In this document: positions 7,978 through 15,807 of the stretch, in pieces | Position numbering within the stretch: the first letter of the stretch is position 1 | Layout of the letters: every line of letters starts with the position of its first letter | NCBI RefSeq assembly: GCF_042677945.1 | Contig: NZ_JBHUDN010000019.1 | DNA from: Haloplanus litoreus | GTDB lineage: Archaea; Halobacteriota; Halobacteria; Halobacteriales; Haloferacaceae | Reading direction: 5' to 3' (one strand) | Length of the DNA stretch: 64,000 bases | Notes under the pieces: model-generated | Database searches by the model: none | Seen by the model: the letters and a program-made list of their open reading frames with translations, nothing else | What the model was told of the DNA's origin: nothing | Translations under genes and position numbers: made by a program

Positions 7978-9651
7978 GTGGTCACGCTGGTCAACCTCCG
8001 TGCATACTGGCGCTTCGTACGCGTCATCCACCAGTTTCTGCCACTGATCGTCGCGTACGCCCGCGACCGCCGGAAGTATCTGGTCTTCGGCGGGAAGCGG
8101 AGCGTCAGCCCCGAAACACAGCGGAAGCGCGCCGACGTCCTCCTCGACTCGCTGCTCACCCTCGGACCGACGTTCATCAAACTCGGCCAACTGCTGTCGA
8201 CCCGGCCGGACGTTCTCCCACCCGCGTACATCGAGGTCCTGACCAAGCTACAGGACGACGTACCGCCGGCCCCGTGGGCCGAGACGCGGCCGGTACTGGA
8301 AGAAGACGTCGGCCCCGTCGACGAGGTGTTCGACGACTTCGAGCGCGAAGCCATCAGCGGCGCCAGCCTCGGGCAGGTGTACCGGGCCACCTACGAGGGC
8401 GAGAAGGTCGCGATCAAAGTGAGACGGCCGGGGATCGAGGACCTCGTGGAGGCGGACCTCCGGGCGATCAAGTGGCTCCTGCCGATCCTCCTCCGCTTCA
8501 CCGACGAGGCTCGGAGCTTCTCGGTGTCGAACCTCGCCGACGAGTTCTCCAACACCATCAGAGAGGAGATGGACTACTCCCGTGAGCGTCGGATGTTGAA
8601 GGAGATTCGCGAGAACTTCCTCGACAACGACCGCATCCGTATCCCCGACCCCGTCGGCGAACTCTCGGGCGAACGGGTCCTCGTGATGGAGTACATCAGC
8701 GGCGTCAAGATCAGTGACGTGGACCGCCTCGACGAACGTGGCATCGACCGGAGCGACCTCGCCGAAAGCCTCCAGCGGATCTACCTCCAGATGATCATCG
8801 AGGACGGCGTCTTCCACGCCGACCCCCACCCTGGAAACCTGTCGGTCGCCGAGGACGGGTCGATCATCTTCTACGACTTCGGCATGAGCGGGACCGTCGA
8901 CGCGTTCTTCCAGCAGAAAATCGTCGATTTCTACATCGCCGTCGCCAACCAGGACATCGACGGCATCCTCGACGCGATGGTCGAGATGGGGACGCTCAGC
9001 CCGACCGCGGACCGCGAAGTGATGGGGCAGGTGATGGAACTCGCCATCGCCGACGTGCGTGGCGAGGACCTCGAACAGTACCGCGTCCAGCAGGTCATCC
9101 AACAGGTCGAAGACACCATCTACGAGTTCCCACTTCGCCTGCCGCGGAACTTCGCGTTGATCCTGCGTGTCGCGACGGTGGTCGAGGGGGTGTGTGTCAC
9201 CCTCGACCCCGACTTCGACTTCATCAGCGTCGCGACCGACTTCCTCACCGAACGGGGCTACCGCGAGGAGGGTGTCCGTCAAGCCGTGGAGTCGGCGGGC
9301 GATCAGTTGGAGCGGACGGCCCGTTCGCTGGTGACCGTCCCGCCGAAACTCGACGACGTTCTCGACCGGGTCAAACGCGACGACCTCACGGTACAGGTGC
9401 AACTCGACGACGAACACGACGTGCTGGACCGGTTGGCGAAGCGAATCGCCTACAGCATTCTGGCGGCGGTGGGAGTCCTCTCGACGGCCATCCTCTACTC
9501 GTTCAACCAGACGCCGGAGGCGGCCATCGTCGCGGGCGTCATCACCATCCCGGTCGGCGCCCTGCTCTATCGGTCGCTGCGGCGGAAACGCGGCGTCACG
9601 GCTCGCCCCCAGTTCACGAGACAGGAGATGCGGCGACGCCGCGACGACTAG
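7978..9651 (+). CDS. ABC1/UbiB (AarF) family atypical kinase
   Basis: A membrane-associated protein-kinase-like ATPase of the UbiB/ADCK family, in bacteria needed for quinone synthesis or lipid homeostasis. Signatures: the KxGQ motif in FIKLGQLLSTRPD, the Ala-rich loop of ISGASLGQVYRA, VAIKVRRPG (ATP-binding Lys), VFHADPHPGNL (catalytic loop) and IFYDFGMSG (metal-binding DFG). Two hydrophobic helices near the C-terminus (ILAAVGVLSTAILYSF and AIVAGVITIPVGALLY) anchor it. The GTG at 7978 is the start. Normal length at 557 residues. Co-directional with the Hsp20-like gene. Confidence 0.93.
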   Translation: MVTLVNLRAYWRFVRVIHQFLPLIVAYARDRRKYLVFGGKRSVSPETQRKRADVLLDSLLTLGPTFIKLGQLLSTRPDVLPPAYIEVLTKLQDDVPPAPWAETRPVLEEDVGPVDEVFDDFEREAISGASLGQVYRATYEGEKVAIKVRRPGIEDLVEADLRAIKWLLPILLRFTDEARSFSVSNLADEFSNTIREEMDYSRERRMLKEIRENFLDNDRIRIPDPVGELSGERVLVMEYISGVKISDVDRLDERGIDRSDLAESLQRIYLQMIIEDGVFHADPHPGNLSVAEDGSIIFYDFGMSGTVDAFFQQKIVDFYIAVANQDIDGILDAMVEMGTLSPTADREVMGQVMELAIADVRGEDLEQYRVQQVIQQVEDTIYEFPLRLPRNFALILRVATVVEGVCVTLDPDFDFISVATDFLTERGYREEGVRQAVESAGDQLERTARSLVTVPPKLDDVLDRVKRDDLTVQVQLDDEHDVLDRLAKRIAYSILAAVGVLSTAILYSFNQTPEAAIVAGVITIPVGALLYRSLRRKRGVTARPQFTRQEMRRRRDD

Positions 9652-9696
9652 GGCGTCGCCGAACGGGTGGAACGCCCCGCAGGGCTTTCCAAACCG

Positions 9697-9702
9697 TTTA
9701 TA
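9697..9702 (+). promoter_or_regulatory. TATA box of the aIF5A-agmatinase operon
   Basis: TTTATA lies 25-30 nt upstream of the aIF5A ATG, so the transcript would be leaderless or nearly so, as usual in haloarchaea. Confidence 0.65.
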
Positions 9703-9726
9703 CACCGGCTTCCGTTATCGGTCCGT

Positions 9727-10101
9727 ATGGCGAGAGAGCAAAAGCAGGTGCGGGAACTGCAGGAGGGGAGCTACGTGATGATGGACAGCTCCCCGTGCAA
9801 GATCAACGCGTACAGCACGGCCAAACCCGGCAAACACGGCAGTGCGAAGGCGCGTATCGAGGGCAAGGGCGTCTTCGACGACAAGAAGCGCTCGCTCAGC
9901 CAACCGGTCGACGCGAAGGTGTGGGTCCCCATCGTCGAGCGGAAGGGTGGCCAGGTCGTCTCCGTCTCCGGCGACGACGCCCAGATCATGGACCTCGACA
10001 CCTACGAGACGTTCACGATGCGCATCCCCGAGGGCGAGGATCTGTCGCCGGACGACGAGATCGAGTACCTGGAGTACGAGGGGCAGCGGAAGATCGTATA
10101 G
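9727..10101 (+). CDS. eif5a: Translation factor aIF5A (hypusine-containing)
   Basis: Ribosome-bound factor that relieves stalling on difficult peptide sequences and carries hypusine. The 124-residue protein has the N-terminal SH3-like domain with the modification loop TAKPGKHGSAKAR (Lys36 is the hypusine site) and a C-terminal OB fold. The start at 9727 (MAREQKQVRELQEG) is set by the TATA box 25-30 nt upstream. The stop codon abuts the ATG of the agmatinase-like gene, and deoxyhypusine synthase follows 1.8 kb on. The locus therefore groups the substrate with its modification enzymes. Confidence 0.97.
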   Translation: MAREQKQVRELQEGSYVMMDSSPCKINAYSTAKPGKHGSAKARIEGKGVFDDKKRSLSQPVDAKVWVPIVERKGGQVVSVSGDDAQIMDLDTYETFTMRIPEGEDLSPDDEIEYLEYEGQRKIV

Positions 10102-10938
10102 ATGTTCCCCGGTGCGACCGCCGACCGCGCGGACGCGGCCTACGTCGTCGTCGGCGCACCGCTCGACGTCTCCACGACCTTCCAGCCCGGCACCCGATTC
10201 GGCCCGGACCGGGTGCGGCGCTTCGCCGAATCGTTCGAGGACTACGACCACCACACCGACCGACACTTCTCGGAACTCGACGTCCACGACGAGGGTAACC
10301 TGCACGCCTGGACCGACGCCGCCGAGTACGTCGAGTTCCTCGCGGGCACCCTCGGCGACGTGGTCGACGTGGGCGCGGTACCGATCCTCCTCGGCGGCGA
10401 ACACACCGTCACCGTCGCCGGCGTCCGCGCCGTCTCCCCCGATCTGTTCGTCTGTCTCGACGCCCACCTCGACCTCCGAACCGCGTTCGACGGGGACGAC
10501 TGGAGTCACGCCACCGTGACGCACCACGCACTCGAGACGGCCGATCACGCCGTGATCGTCGGTGCCCGGGCCGGGAGCGAGGCCGAGTGGGCGCGGACTC
10601 GCGAGGACGACGTGACCGTGGTGTCGCCCGAGGCGGTGGCGGACCGGGGCGTCGACGTCGTCCGCGACGCGATGCGCGCAGCGTGTGATCCCGCGGCGGC
10701 GACGACGTACCTCAGCGTGGACGTCGACGCCGCCGACCCCGCCGTCGCGCCGGGGACGGGGACGATGGAACCCGGTGGCCTGTCGGCCCGCGAGATGCGC
10801 GATATCGTCCGGACGGTCGCCCCCGTCGCGGACGGCGTCGACGTCGTCGAGGTGAACGACCGCGACGACGGCCAGGCGGCGACCCTCGCCGGGGCGCTGG
10901 TTCGTGACTTCGTCTTCGCGCACGCCGCCGGCCCGTAG
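10102..10938 (+). CDS. speB: Agmatinase-like ureohydrolase, probably acting in aIF5A modification
   Basis: A binuclear-manganese ureohydrolase: GGEHTVT, DAHLDLR (matching DAHxD) and SVDVDAADP supply the metal ligands, and VNDRDD is near the end. The 278-residue length is typical. Agmatinase cleaves agmatine to putrescine and urea. In Haloferax an agmatinase-like enzyme next to aIF5A was reported to act in a variant hypusination route in which agmatine is attached first. The zero-nucleotide spacing to aIF5A supports that role here. A conventional agmatinase role in polyamine synthesis remains possible. Confidence 0.9.
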   Translation: MFPGATADRADAAYVVVGAPLDVSTTFQPGTRFGPDRVRRFAESFEDYDHHTDRHFSELDVHDEGNLHAWTDAAEYVEFLAGTLGDVVDVGAVPILLGGEHTVTVAGVRAVSPDLFVCLDAHLDLRTAFDGDDWSHATVTHHALETADHAVIVGARAGSEAEWARTREDDVTVVSPEAVADRGVDVVRDAMRAACDPAAATTYLSVDVDAADPAVAPGTGTMEPGGLSAREMRDIVRTVAPVADGVDVVEVNDRDDGQAATLAGALVRDFVFAHAAGP

Positions 10939-10969
10939 GCTACAAACCCCCGCCGGCCGACGGGTCGGT

Positions 10970-11728
10970 ATGGACCGCAGCGAGTTCGTCGACCGACTGG
11001 ACGAACGGCTCCGTACCGACGACTACGCCGACCTGGACGCGAGCGCGAACGGGTTGCAGGTCGGCCACCGGAGGGGCAAGATAGCGCGCGTCGCCCTCGC
11101 CGTCGACGCCGCCGAGGCGACCATCCACGAGGCGGTCGAACGCGACGCCGACGCCCTCCTCGTCCACCACGGCCTCGCGTGGGGCGGGTTCGACCGCCTC
11201 ACCGACCTCGACTACGACCGGATCGAACCGCTCGTCCGCAACGACGTGGCGCTGTACGTCTCGCACCTACCGCTCGACGGCCACCAAGAACTCGGCAACG
11301 GCGCCGGCGTCGCCGACGTACTGGGCCTCGTCGACCGCGACCCCTTCGGCACCTACGGGTCGGAGGTGGTCGGCACGCAGGGGACGGCGACCGATCCGTA
11401 CGCCGTCGACGGCCTGGCCGCCCTGCTGGATCGGGAACTGGACACCGAGACGCAGGTGCTCGATTTCGGCCCCGACGAAATCGCGGACGTTGGCATCGTC
11501 ACCGGGAGCGGTGTGGACTGGATCGAGGAGGCGGCCGAGGCCGGCCTCGACGCCCTCGTAACGGGCGAGGGCAAGCAGGCGGCGTACCACGAGGCCCGCG
11601 ACCGCGGGATGAACGTCTTCCTCGCGGGCCACTACGCCACGGAGACGTTCGGCGTCCGAGCGCTCGGAGACTTGCTCGAGGAATGGGGTGTGGAGACGAC
11701 GTTCGTCGACCACCCGACGGGGCTCTGA
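10970..11728 (+). CDS. Nif3-like dinuclear metal protein (GTP cyclohydrolase 1 type 2 family)
   Basis: A 252-residue member of the NIF3/YbgI family, toroidal hexamers with a dinuclear metal centre and an uncertain reaction. Metal-binding motifs are visible: LLVHHGLAW, YVSHLPLDGH and, near the end, AGHYATETFG, where His and Glu complete the site. The start at 10970 (MDRSEFVDRL) follows the agmatinase stop by 31 nt; a longer frame overlapping the previous gene is rejected. It lies between the agmatinase and deoxyhypusine synthase, but a link to hypusine is only positional. Confidence 0.9.
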   Translation: MDRSEFVDRLDERLRTDDYADLDASANGLQVGHRRGKIARVALAVDAAEATIHEAVERDADALLVHHGLAWGGFDRLTDLDYDRIEPLVRNDVALYVSHLPLDGHQELGNGAGVADVLGLVDRDPFGTYGSEVVGTQGTATDPYAVDGLAALLDRELDTETQVLDFGPDEIADVGIVTGSGVDWIEEAAEAGLDALVTGEGKQAAYHEARDRGMNVFLAGHYATETFGVRALGDLLEEWGVETTFVDHPTGL

Positions 11729-11868
11729 TACGGACCGTTCGGACGTCGGTACCGGCCGTCGCCGACTGCGGAGGCGGTGACGACCGGTACACAGAGACAC
11801 CACTCCGTACGGGACCGACCCGGGGACGGATCGCGTCGTTGAAACCGCTCGGGCGCGGAGCGTCGGCA

Positions 11869-12876
11869 ATGACCGACGACGACGGACACGGGACGCCGCG
11901 GGAGGAGTTCCACGAGGACCCGCTCGGCCACGCCGAGGTGTGGGCGGGCATGAGCGTCGGCGACCTCGCCGACGAGTACGGCAAGGCGGGCATCGGTGCC
12001 GCAAAGATGGGCCGCGCCGTCGACGTGTACGCCGAGATGCTGGACCGCGACGACGTGACCAACTTCTTCGGCCTCGCGGGCGCGATGGTGCCCGGTGGAA
12101 TGCGACAGGTAGTGACCGACCTGCTCCGGGACGGCCACATCGACGTACTGGTGACGACGGGGGCGAACCTCACCCACGACAGCATCGAGGCCGTCGGCGG
12201 AAAACACCACCACGGCCGGACCGGTCCCGAGGGCCACGAGCGCGACCACGACGAACGTCTCCGGGACGAGGGTGTCGACCGCATCTACAACGTCTACCTG
12301 CCACAGGAACACTTCACGCTGTTCGAGACCCACCTCCGCGAACACGTGTTCTCGGAGTTCGAGGGGCCGGTCGCAATCAGCGAGTTCACGCGGGAACTGG
12401 GCCGCGCGAACGCCGCGGTCAACGAGAGCGAGGACGTCACGGAGGACGCGGGCATCGCCGCCGCGGCCTACGAGAACGACGTTCCCGTGTTCGTCCCCGC
12501 GATTCAGGACTCCGTACTGGGGATCCAGGCGTGGATGCACTCCCAGGTCTCGGGGTTCACGCTCGACGCCCTCGCGGATCTGACGAACGTCACCGACGTG
12601 GCGTTCGACGCGGAGAAGACCGGCGCCACCGTCGTCGGCGGCGGCGTGCCCAAGAACTTCGTCCTCCAGACGATGCTGACGGTGCCCGAAGCCTACGACT
12701 ACGGCGTCCAGCTCACGACCGATCCCGCCTCGACCGGCGGCCTCTCCGGGGCGACTCTCGACGAAGCCCGGTCGTGGGGAAAACTGGAGAAGTCGGCGAA
12801 GAACGTCACCGTCCTCGGCGACGCCACCATCACCCTCCCCCTGCTCGTCGCCGCGGCGCGCGACCGCATCGAGTGA
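11869..12876 (+). CDS. dys: Deoxyhypusine synthase
   Basis: NAD-dependent enzyme that transfers an aminobutyl (or in haloarchaea possibly an agmatine-derived) group to the aIF5A lysine. The 335-residue protein shows the family blocks FFGLAGAMVPGGMR, TTGANLTHDSIE, VFVPAIQDSVLG, GGGVPKNFVLQT and the active-site lysine in SWGKLEK (Lys305, equivalent to human Lys329). The ATG at 11869 (MTDDDGHGTPREEF) is chosen inside a longer arginine-rich frame. It is tail to tail with the ArsA gene and shares a neighbourhood with aIF5A and the agmatinase. Confidence 0.96.
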   Translation: MTDDDGHGTPREEFHEDPLGHAEVWAGMSVGDLADEYGKAGIGAAKMGRAVDVYAEMLDRDDVTNFFGLAGAMVPGGMRQVVTDLLRDGHIDVLVTTGANLTHDSIEAVGGKHHHGRTGPEGHERDHDERLRDEGVDRIYNVYLPQEHFTLFETHLREHVFSEFEGPVAISEFTRELGRANAAVNESEDVTEDAGIAAAAYENDVPVFVPAIQDSVLGIQAWMHSQVSGFTLDALADLTNVTDVAFDAEKTGATVVGGGVPKNFVLQTMLTVPEAYDYGVQLTTDPASTGGLSGATLDEARSWGKLEKSAKNVTVLGDATITLPLLVAAARDRIE

Positions 12877-13858
12877 TCACACGAGCGACTCCCCCACAGT
12901 CGCCAGCGCGTCGATCCCACCGACCTCACCGTCGAGTTCCGGCACACGCTCGACGGGCAGGTCGAAGTCCGCCTCGACGGTGGCGAGGCGCTCGGCGTGC
13001 CGGCGCTCGTCCCGCCGGCACCGACCGCAGTCACAGTTCTCGGGGTTCGTGAAGAGCCGATTCACCACGAGCGAGTCCACGGGCACGTTCGCTTCCCGGA
13101 GCCGGCCGACCAGCCGTGTCGTCTCGGCGATGGCCATCCGTTCCGGCGTGAGCACGACCCGGAACCGGGTCCGCGCGGGATCACGGAGCAGTACCCCGAC
13201 CCGGGCGACGCGCTCTCTGAGACCCGCTACCTCGTCGTCCCCGTCGTCCCCGGCGCCCCAGTACGCGGCGGGCCCGAGGACCACGCTCCGGGCGGCGCGG
13301 GCCGTCCGGCGGACCCGCCGTTGTACGTCGCCGGCGACGCCGAGCGTCTCGGCCAGCACGTCCGGCAAGTCGAGCAACCGGAGCGTGTGCCCCGTCGGCG
13401 CCGTGTCGAAGACGACGGTATCGTAGCCGGCGTCGGCGTAGCGCGCGACGTACTCGAGCGCCGCCACCTCGTCACCGCCGGGGATCAGCCCCGCCTCGAA
13501 CAGCCGTTCGAGGTCGGCGTCGTCGAGGTGGATGCCGGTNNTCGAGGCGGAGGCCGGCGTCACGGAACTCGGCCGCGAGCGCCTCGACGACACCGCGGTA
13601 GGCGTCCTGTCCGGTCTCGGGATCGACTTCGACGGCGGCGAGTGATCCCTCGACGTCGGTCGGCTCGGCGCCGAGTTCGTGCTCGAACGCGTCACCCAGC
13701 GAGTGGGCGGGGTCCGTCGACACGACGAGCGTCTCGGCGCCCGAACGGGCGAGCGCGAGGGCGTGGGCCGCCGCACAGGTCGTCTTGCCGACGCCGCCCT
13801 TGCCGCCGTAGAGGACGACGTCGGACTCCTCGGTCCTCGCCGATGCGTCATTCGTCAT
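12877..13858 (-). CDS. ArsA/Get3 family ATPase, frame broken by an assembly gap
   Basis: A deviant Walker-A ATPase of the arsenite-pump / tail-anchored-protein-targeting family: GGKGGVGKTT at residues 18-27, switch-type DTAPTGHTLRLLDLP, and a zinc-type Cys cluster NCDCGRC before the end. Haloarchaeal copies are soluble and of unproven substrate. The start is ATG at 13858 (MTNDASARTEESD). The N-terminal third and the rest lie in different frames joined at two Ns (13540-13541). Both flanks encode versions of the same peptide (AGLRL and TGIHLDD), so the shift is an assembly artefact and not a pseudogene. Confidence 0.88.
13540..13541. other. Two-base N gap joining variant contig ends
   Basis: The bases on each side of NN are near copies: 13523-13539 and 13542-13560 align with few differences and encode the same ArsA peptide. 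The join probably left about 19 nt unmerged. Removing one copy restores a single ArsA frame. Confidence 0.7.
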
Positions 13859-14071
13859 GACCGGCGGTACGGGCCGGGTCGACACAAAGGTGGGTGGCGA
13901 GGGAAACCCGTTTGAGCCTGCGACGCGGAGGGTCGAACGGCCGATGACGAGGGCACCGCTCCGAGTCGGGGTGGCACCCGGCGGCGACGAGCCCTATGAG
14001 TGCCGAGGCCACTCCTCACCGGAGAGCACGGACGAGCGAACCGGTTTTCCGTCGTGCGACGTAGTGAGAGT

Positions 14072-14281
14072 ATGAATCGAGCGTGTCCGAACTGTGAGAG
14101 TGCGCTGGTGGCCTTCGGCAACCTCTCGGAGGCGGTCAGAGAACGGCTCGAAGCCGACCCGAGACGACAGCGGCAGTCCATCGCACACCGTCGAGAGCGA
14201 CACACGGTCTGTCCCGACTGCGAACTGGAGATTCACGGCTGTGGACAGCCCTACGCCGGTCCCGAACGGGCGACGGAGTGA
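14072..14281 (+). CDS. Small zinc-ribbon-like protein
   Basis: A 69-residue protein with two Cys pairs, ACPNCES near the start and VCPDCEL about 45 residues later, spaced for one zinc ribbon. A basic stretch between them (EADPRRQRQSIAHRRERH) could contact nucleic acid. The ATG at 14072 directly precedes the first Cys pair. No family is recognised and both neighbours are convergent or unrelated, so it stands alone. Confidence 0.6.
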   Translation: MNRACPNCESALVAFGNLSEAVRERLEADPRRQRQSIAHRRERHTVCPDCELEIHGCGQPYAGPERATE

Positions 14282-14516
14282 GCGGGCGTCAACCGGAGAG
14301 CCGCCCGGGGAGGTACTAATCGATTTCTGACCGTTCTTGCCGCTCGGAGCCGAAAACATATAGAGAGTGGCCGTGTCAGAGCCATCGAGATACGGAGATT
14401 CTTCGGTTCCGGTTTCACTACATTTTCGTCGGTCGCGTTTCGCACATACTGACAGCTTCGGTGTACTTTCGCAGGCCCGGCGAAACGTCGCCCGACGGCG
14501 AGTCGGCGACGTCCCC

Positions 14517-15227
14517 TCAGGGGGGATGGGTAGTCCCGATGGCGTCGGCCAAGACGTCCAGAAAGTCGGGGTCGTAGTCCGCGTCGACGTGGTCCACGTT
14601 CCACAGCCCGGACTCGCGGATTTTCGCGCTTCGGCTGTGAGCGCCGAGCCAGTCGTCCGGGCGCGGGTCGACGGCGTCTCGCCCGTAGTTGCTCAGGAGG
14701 GCGATGGCGTTGCGCTCGATGTACGCCCGCCGACTCTCGGGACCGGGTTCGTCGTCGACGGCGACCCACAGGAAGGGGAGGTCACGAAGGCAGTCGCTCA
14801 CGCGCCGTTCGAGGGGCAGTTCGTCGAGACGGCGGTCACGACCCGCGCTCGATCCCTCGCCCCACGTGGGGTACGCCTCGTGGAGGCCGTCGCGTTCGAC
14901 GATGGCTTCGCCGACTCGCTTCCTGAACACCGACCCCCGGTGGTTCCCCCCGCCTTCGTAGGTGCCACGGGTCGCACCACGGTGGGTTCGGAGCCGATCC
15001 CAGAGTGCGGTGTTGCTGCCGGCGGAGACGGCGTGGGTACCGATCCGGGTGACTCGTCGTCGGCCGTCGGTGTCCCGGCGCTCCGCCCGCGCGAGAAAGA
15101 CGTAGACCCCGCGCTCCGGCCAGTCCATGTAGCCGGTGCAGTCGGCGAGCGTCCGCGCACCGCCGACGACGTCGGCGAGCGTACCGAGGAGGTCGTACAG
15201 CCGGTCGACGTCGTCGTGTCGTGTCAC
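14517..15227 (-). CDS. GIY-YIG-like nuclease domain protein
   Basis: A 236-residue protein. GVYVFLARAE, then VTRIGTHAV, SNTALWDRLRTHRG and GGNHRGSVFRKRVG resemble a GIY-YIG nuclease core, with RIG-T in place of YIG. The later AYIERNAIALLSNYG would supply the catalytic Glu and the structural Asn. GIY-YIG enzymes cut DNA; this stand-alone version could act in repair or defence. The GTG at 15227 is chosen because the open frame continues upstream only as low-complexity, arginine-rich sequence. The call rests on motif order alone. Confidence 0.6.
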   Translation of the reverse strand: MTRHDDVDRLYDLLGTLADVVGGARTLADCTGYMDWPERGVYVFLARAERRDTDGRRRVTRIGTHAVSAGSNTALWDRLRTHRGATRGTYEGGGNHRGSVFRKRVGEAIVERDGLHEAYPTWGEGSSAGRDRRLDELPLERRVSDCLRDLPFLWVAVDDEPGPESRRAYIERNAIALLSNYGRDAVDPRPDDWLGAHSRSAKIRESGLWNVDHVDADYDPDFLDVLADAIGTTHPP

Positions 15228-15612
15228 GCGTCCCCAGCTATTGCGGTCGCGGTTCAAAGTCTTCGGGATGGGTTCCGACAACGCGCTCCGGGTGGCGAAA
15301 CGCCTCCTGACCTCGTGACCGTCTTCGTCCCGGCCGGACCGTGCTACAGCGTCGAACACGGGTGAGCCCCGACGTGTCTTGGGAGCGTCGTCCATCCGGA
15401 GTACGACTCGCAACAGTGAGGGCACCCGAATCCGCAGACTTGACAGAATCCGGATTCGAATCGTCGAACCGGGGCCCACACACCGTTCGAAGTTCCACAA
15501 TAGACATTCTTCTACAAACGACGGTCGTTCAGTGACGCCCGTCAGTAAACTCGAGCGGAGGGAAAACGAATGCGGAACCCTTAACCGTGTACTCGGACTG
15601 GTCGTAATCGCA
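15228..15612. other. Intergenic region upstream of the GIY-YIG-like and cold-shock genes
   Basis: A 385-bp divergent region. It holds a perfect 12-bp palindrome GAATCCGGATTC at 15446-15457. A TATA-like CTTAAC lies at about 15579-15586, 27-34 nt before the cold-shock ATG. No further gene is seen. Confidence 0.5.
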
Positions 15613-15807
15613 ATGGCAAACGGTAAGGTTGATTTCTTCAACGACACTGGCGGCTACGGTTTCATCGAGACTGAGGATGCTGACGACGACGTGTTCTTCC
15701 ACATGGAAGACGTTGGCGGCGAGGATCTGACCGAGGGGACCGAGATCGAATTCGACATCGAACAGGCCCCCAAGGGCCCGCGCGCGACCAACGTCGTTCG
15801 CGTCTAA
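15613..15807 (+). CDS. cspA: Cold-shock domain protein (CspA family)
   Basis: A 64-residue single-stranded nucleic-acid-binding OB-fold protein, an RNA chaperone in bacteria and haloarchaea. It has KVDFFNDTGGYGFIE (RNP1) and DVFFHMEDV (RNP2), then an acidic second half ending ATNVVRV. It is normal length for the family. A TATA-like box 27-34 nt upstream of the ATG suggests a near-leaderless message. Its stop codon overlaps the end of the convergent spermidine-synthase-like gene. Confidence 0.96.
   Translation: MANGKVDFFNDTGGYGFIETEDADDDVFFHMEDVGGEDLTEGTEIEFDIEQAPKGPRATNVVRV

Noticed and set aside
12877..13858. ArsA as a frameshifted pseudogene
   Set aside because: The break coincides with Ns between near-identical flanks, and both halves keep their motifs, so an assembly error explains it.
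14282..14516. Possible gene or RNA between the zinc-ribbon and GIY-YIG-like genes
   Set aside because: Only a TATA-like CATATAG near 14359 is seen. No coding frame with normal composition and no tRNA-like fold is visible.
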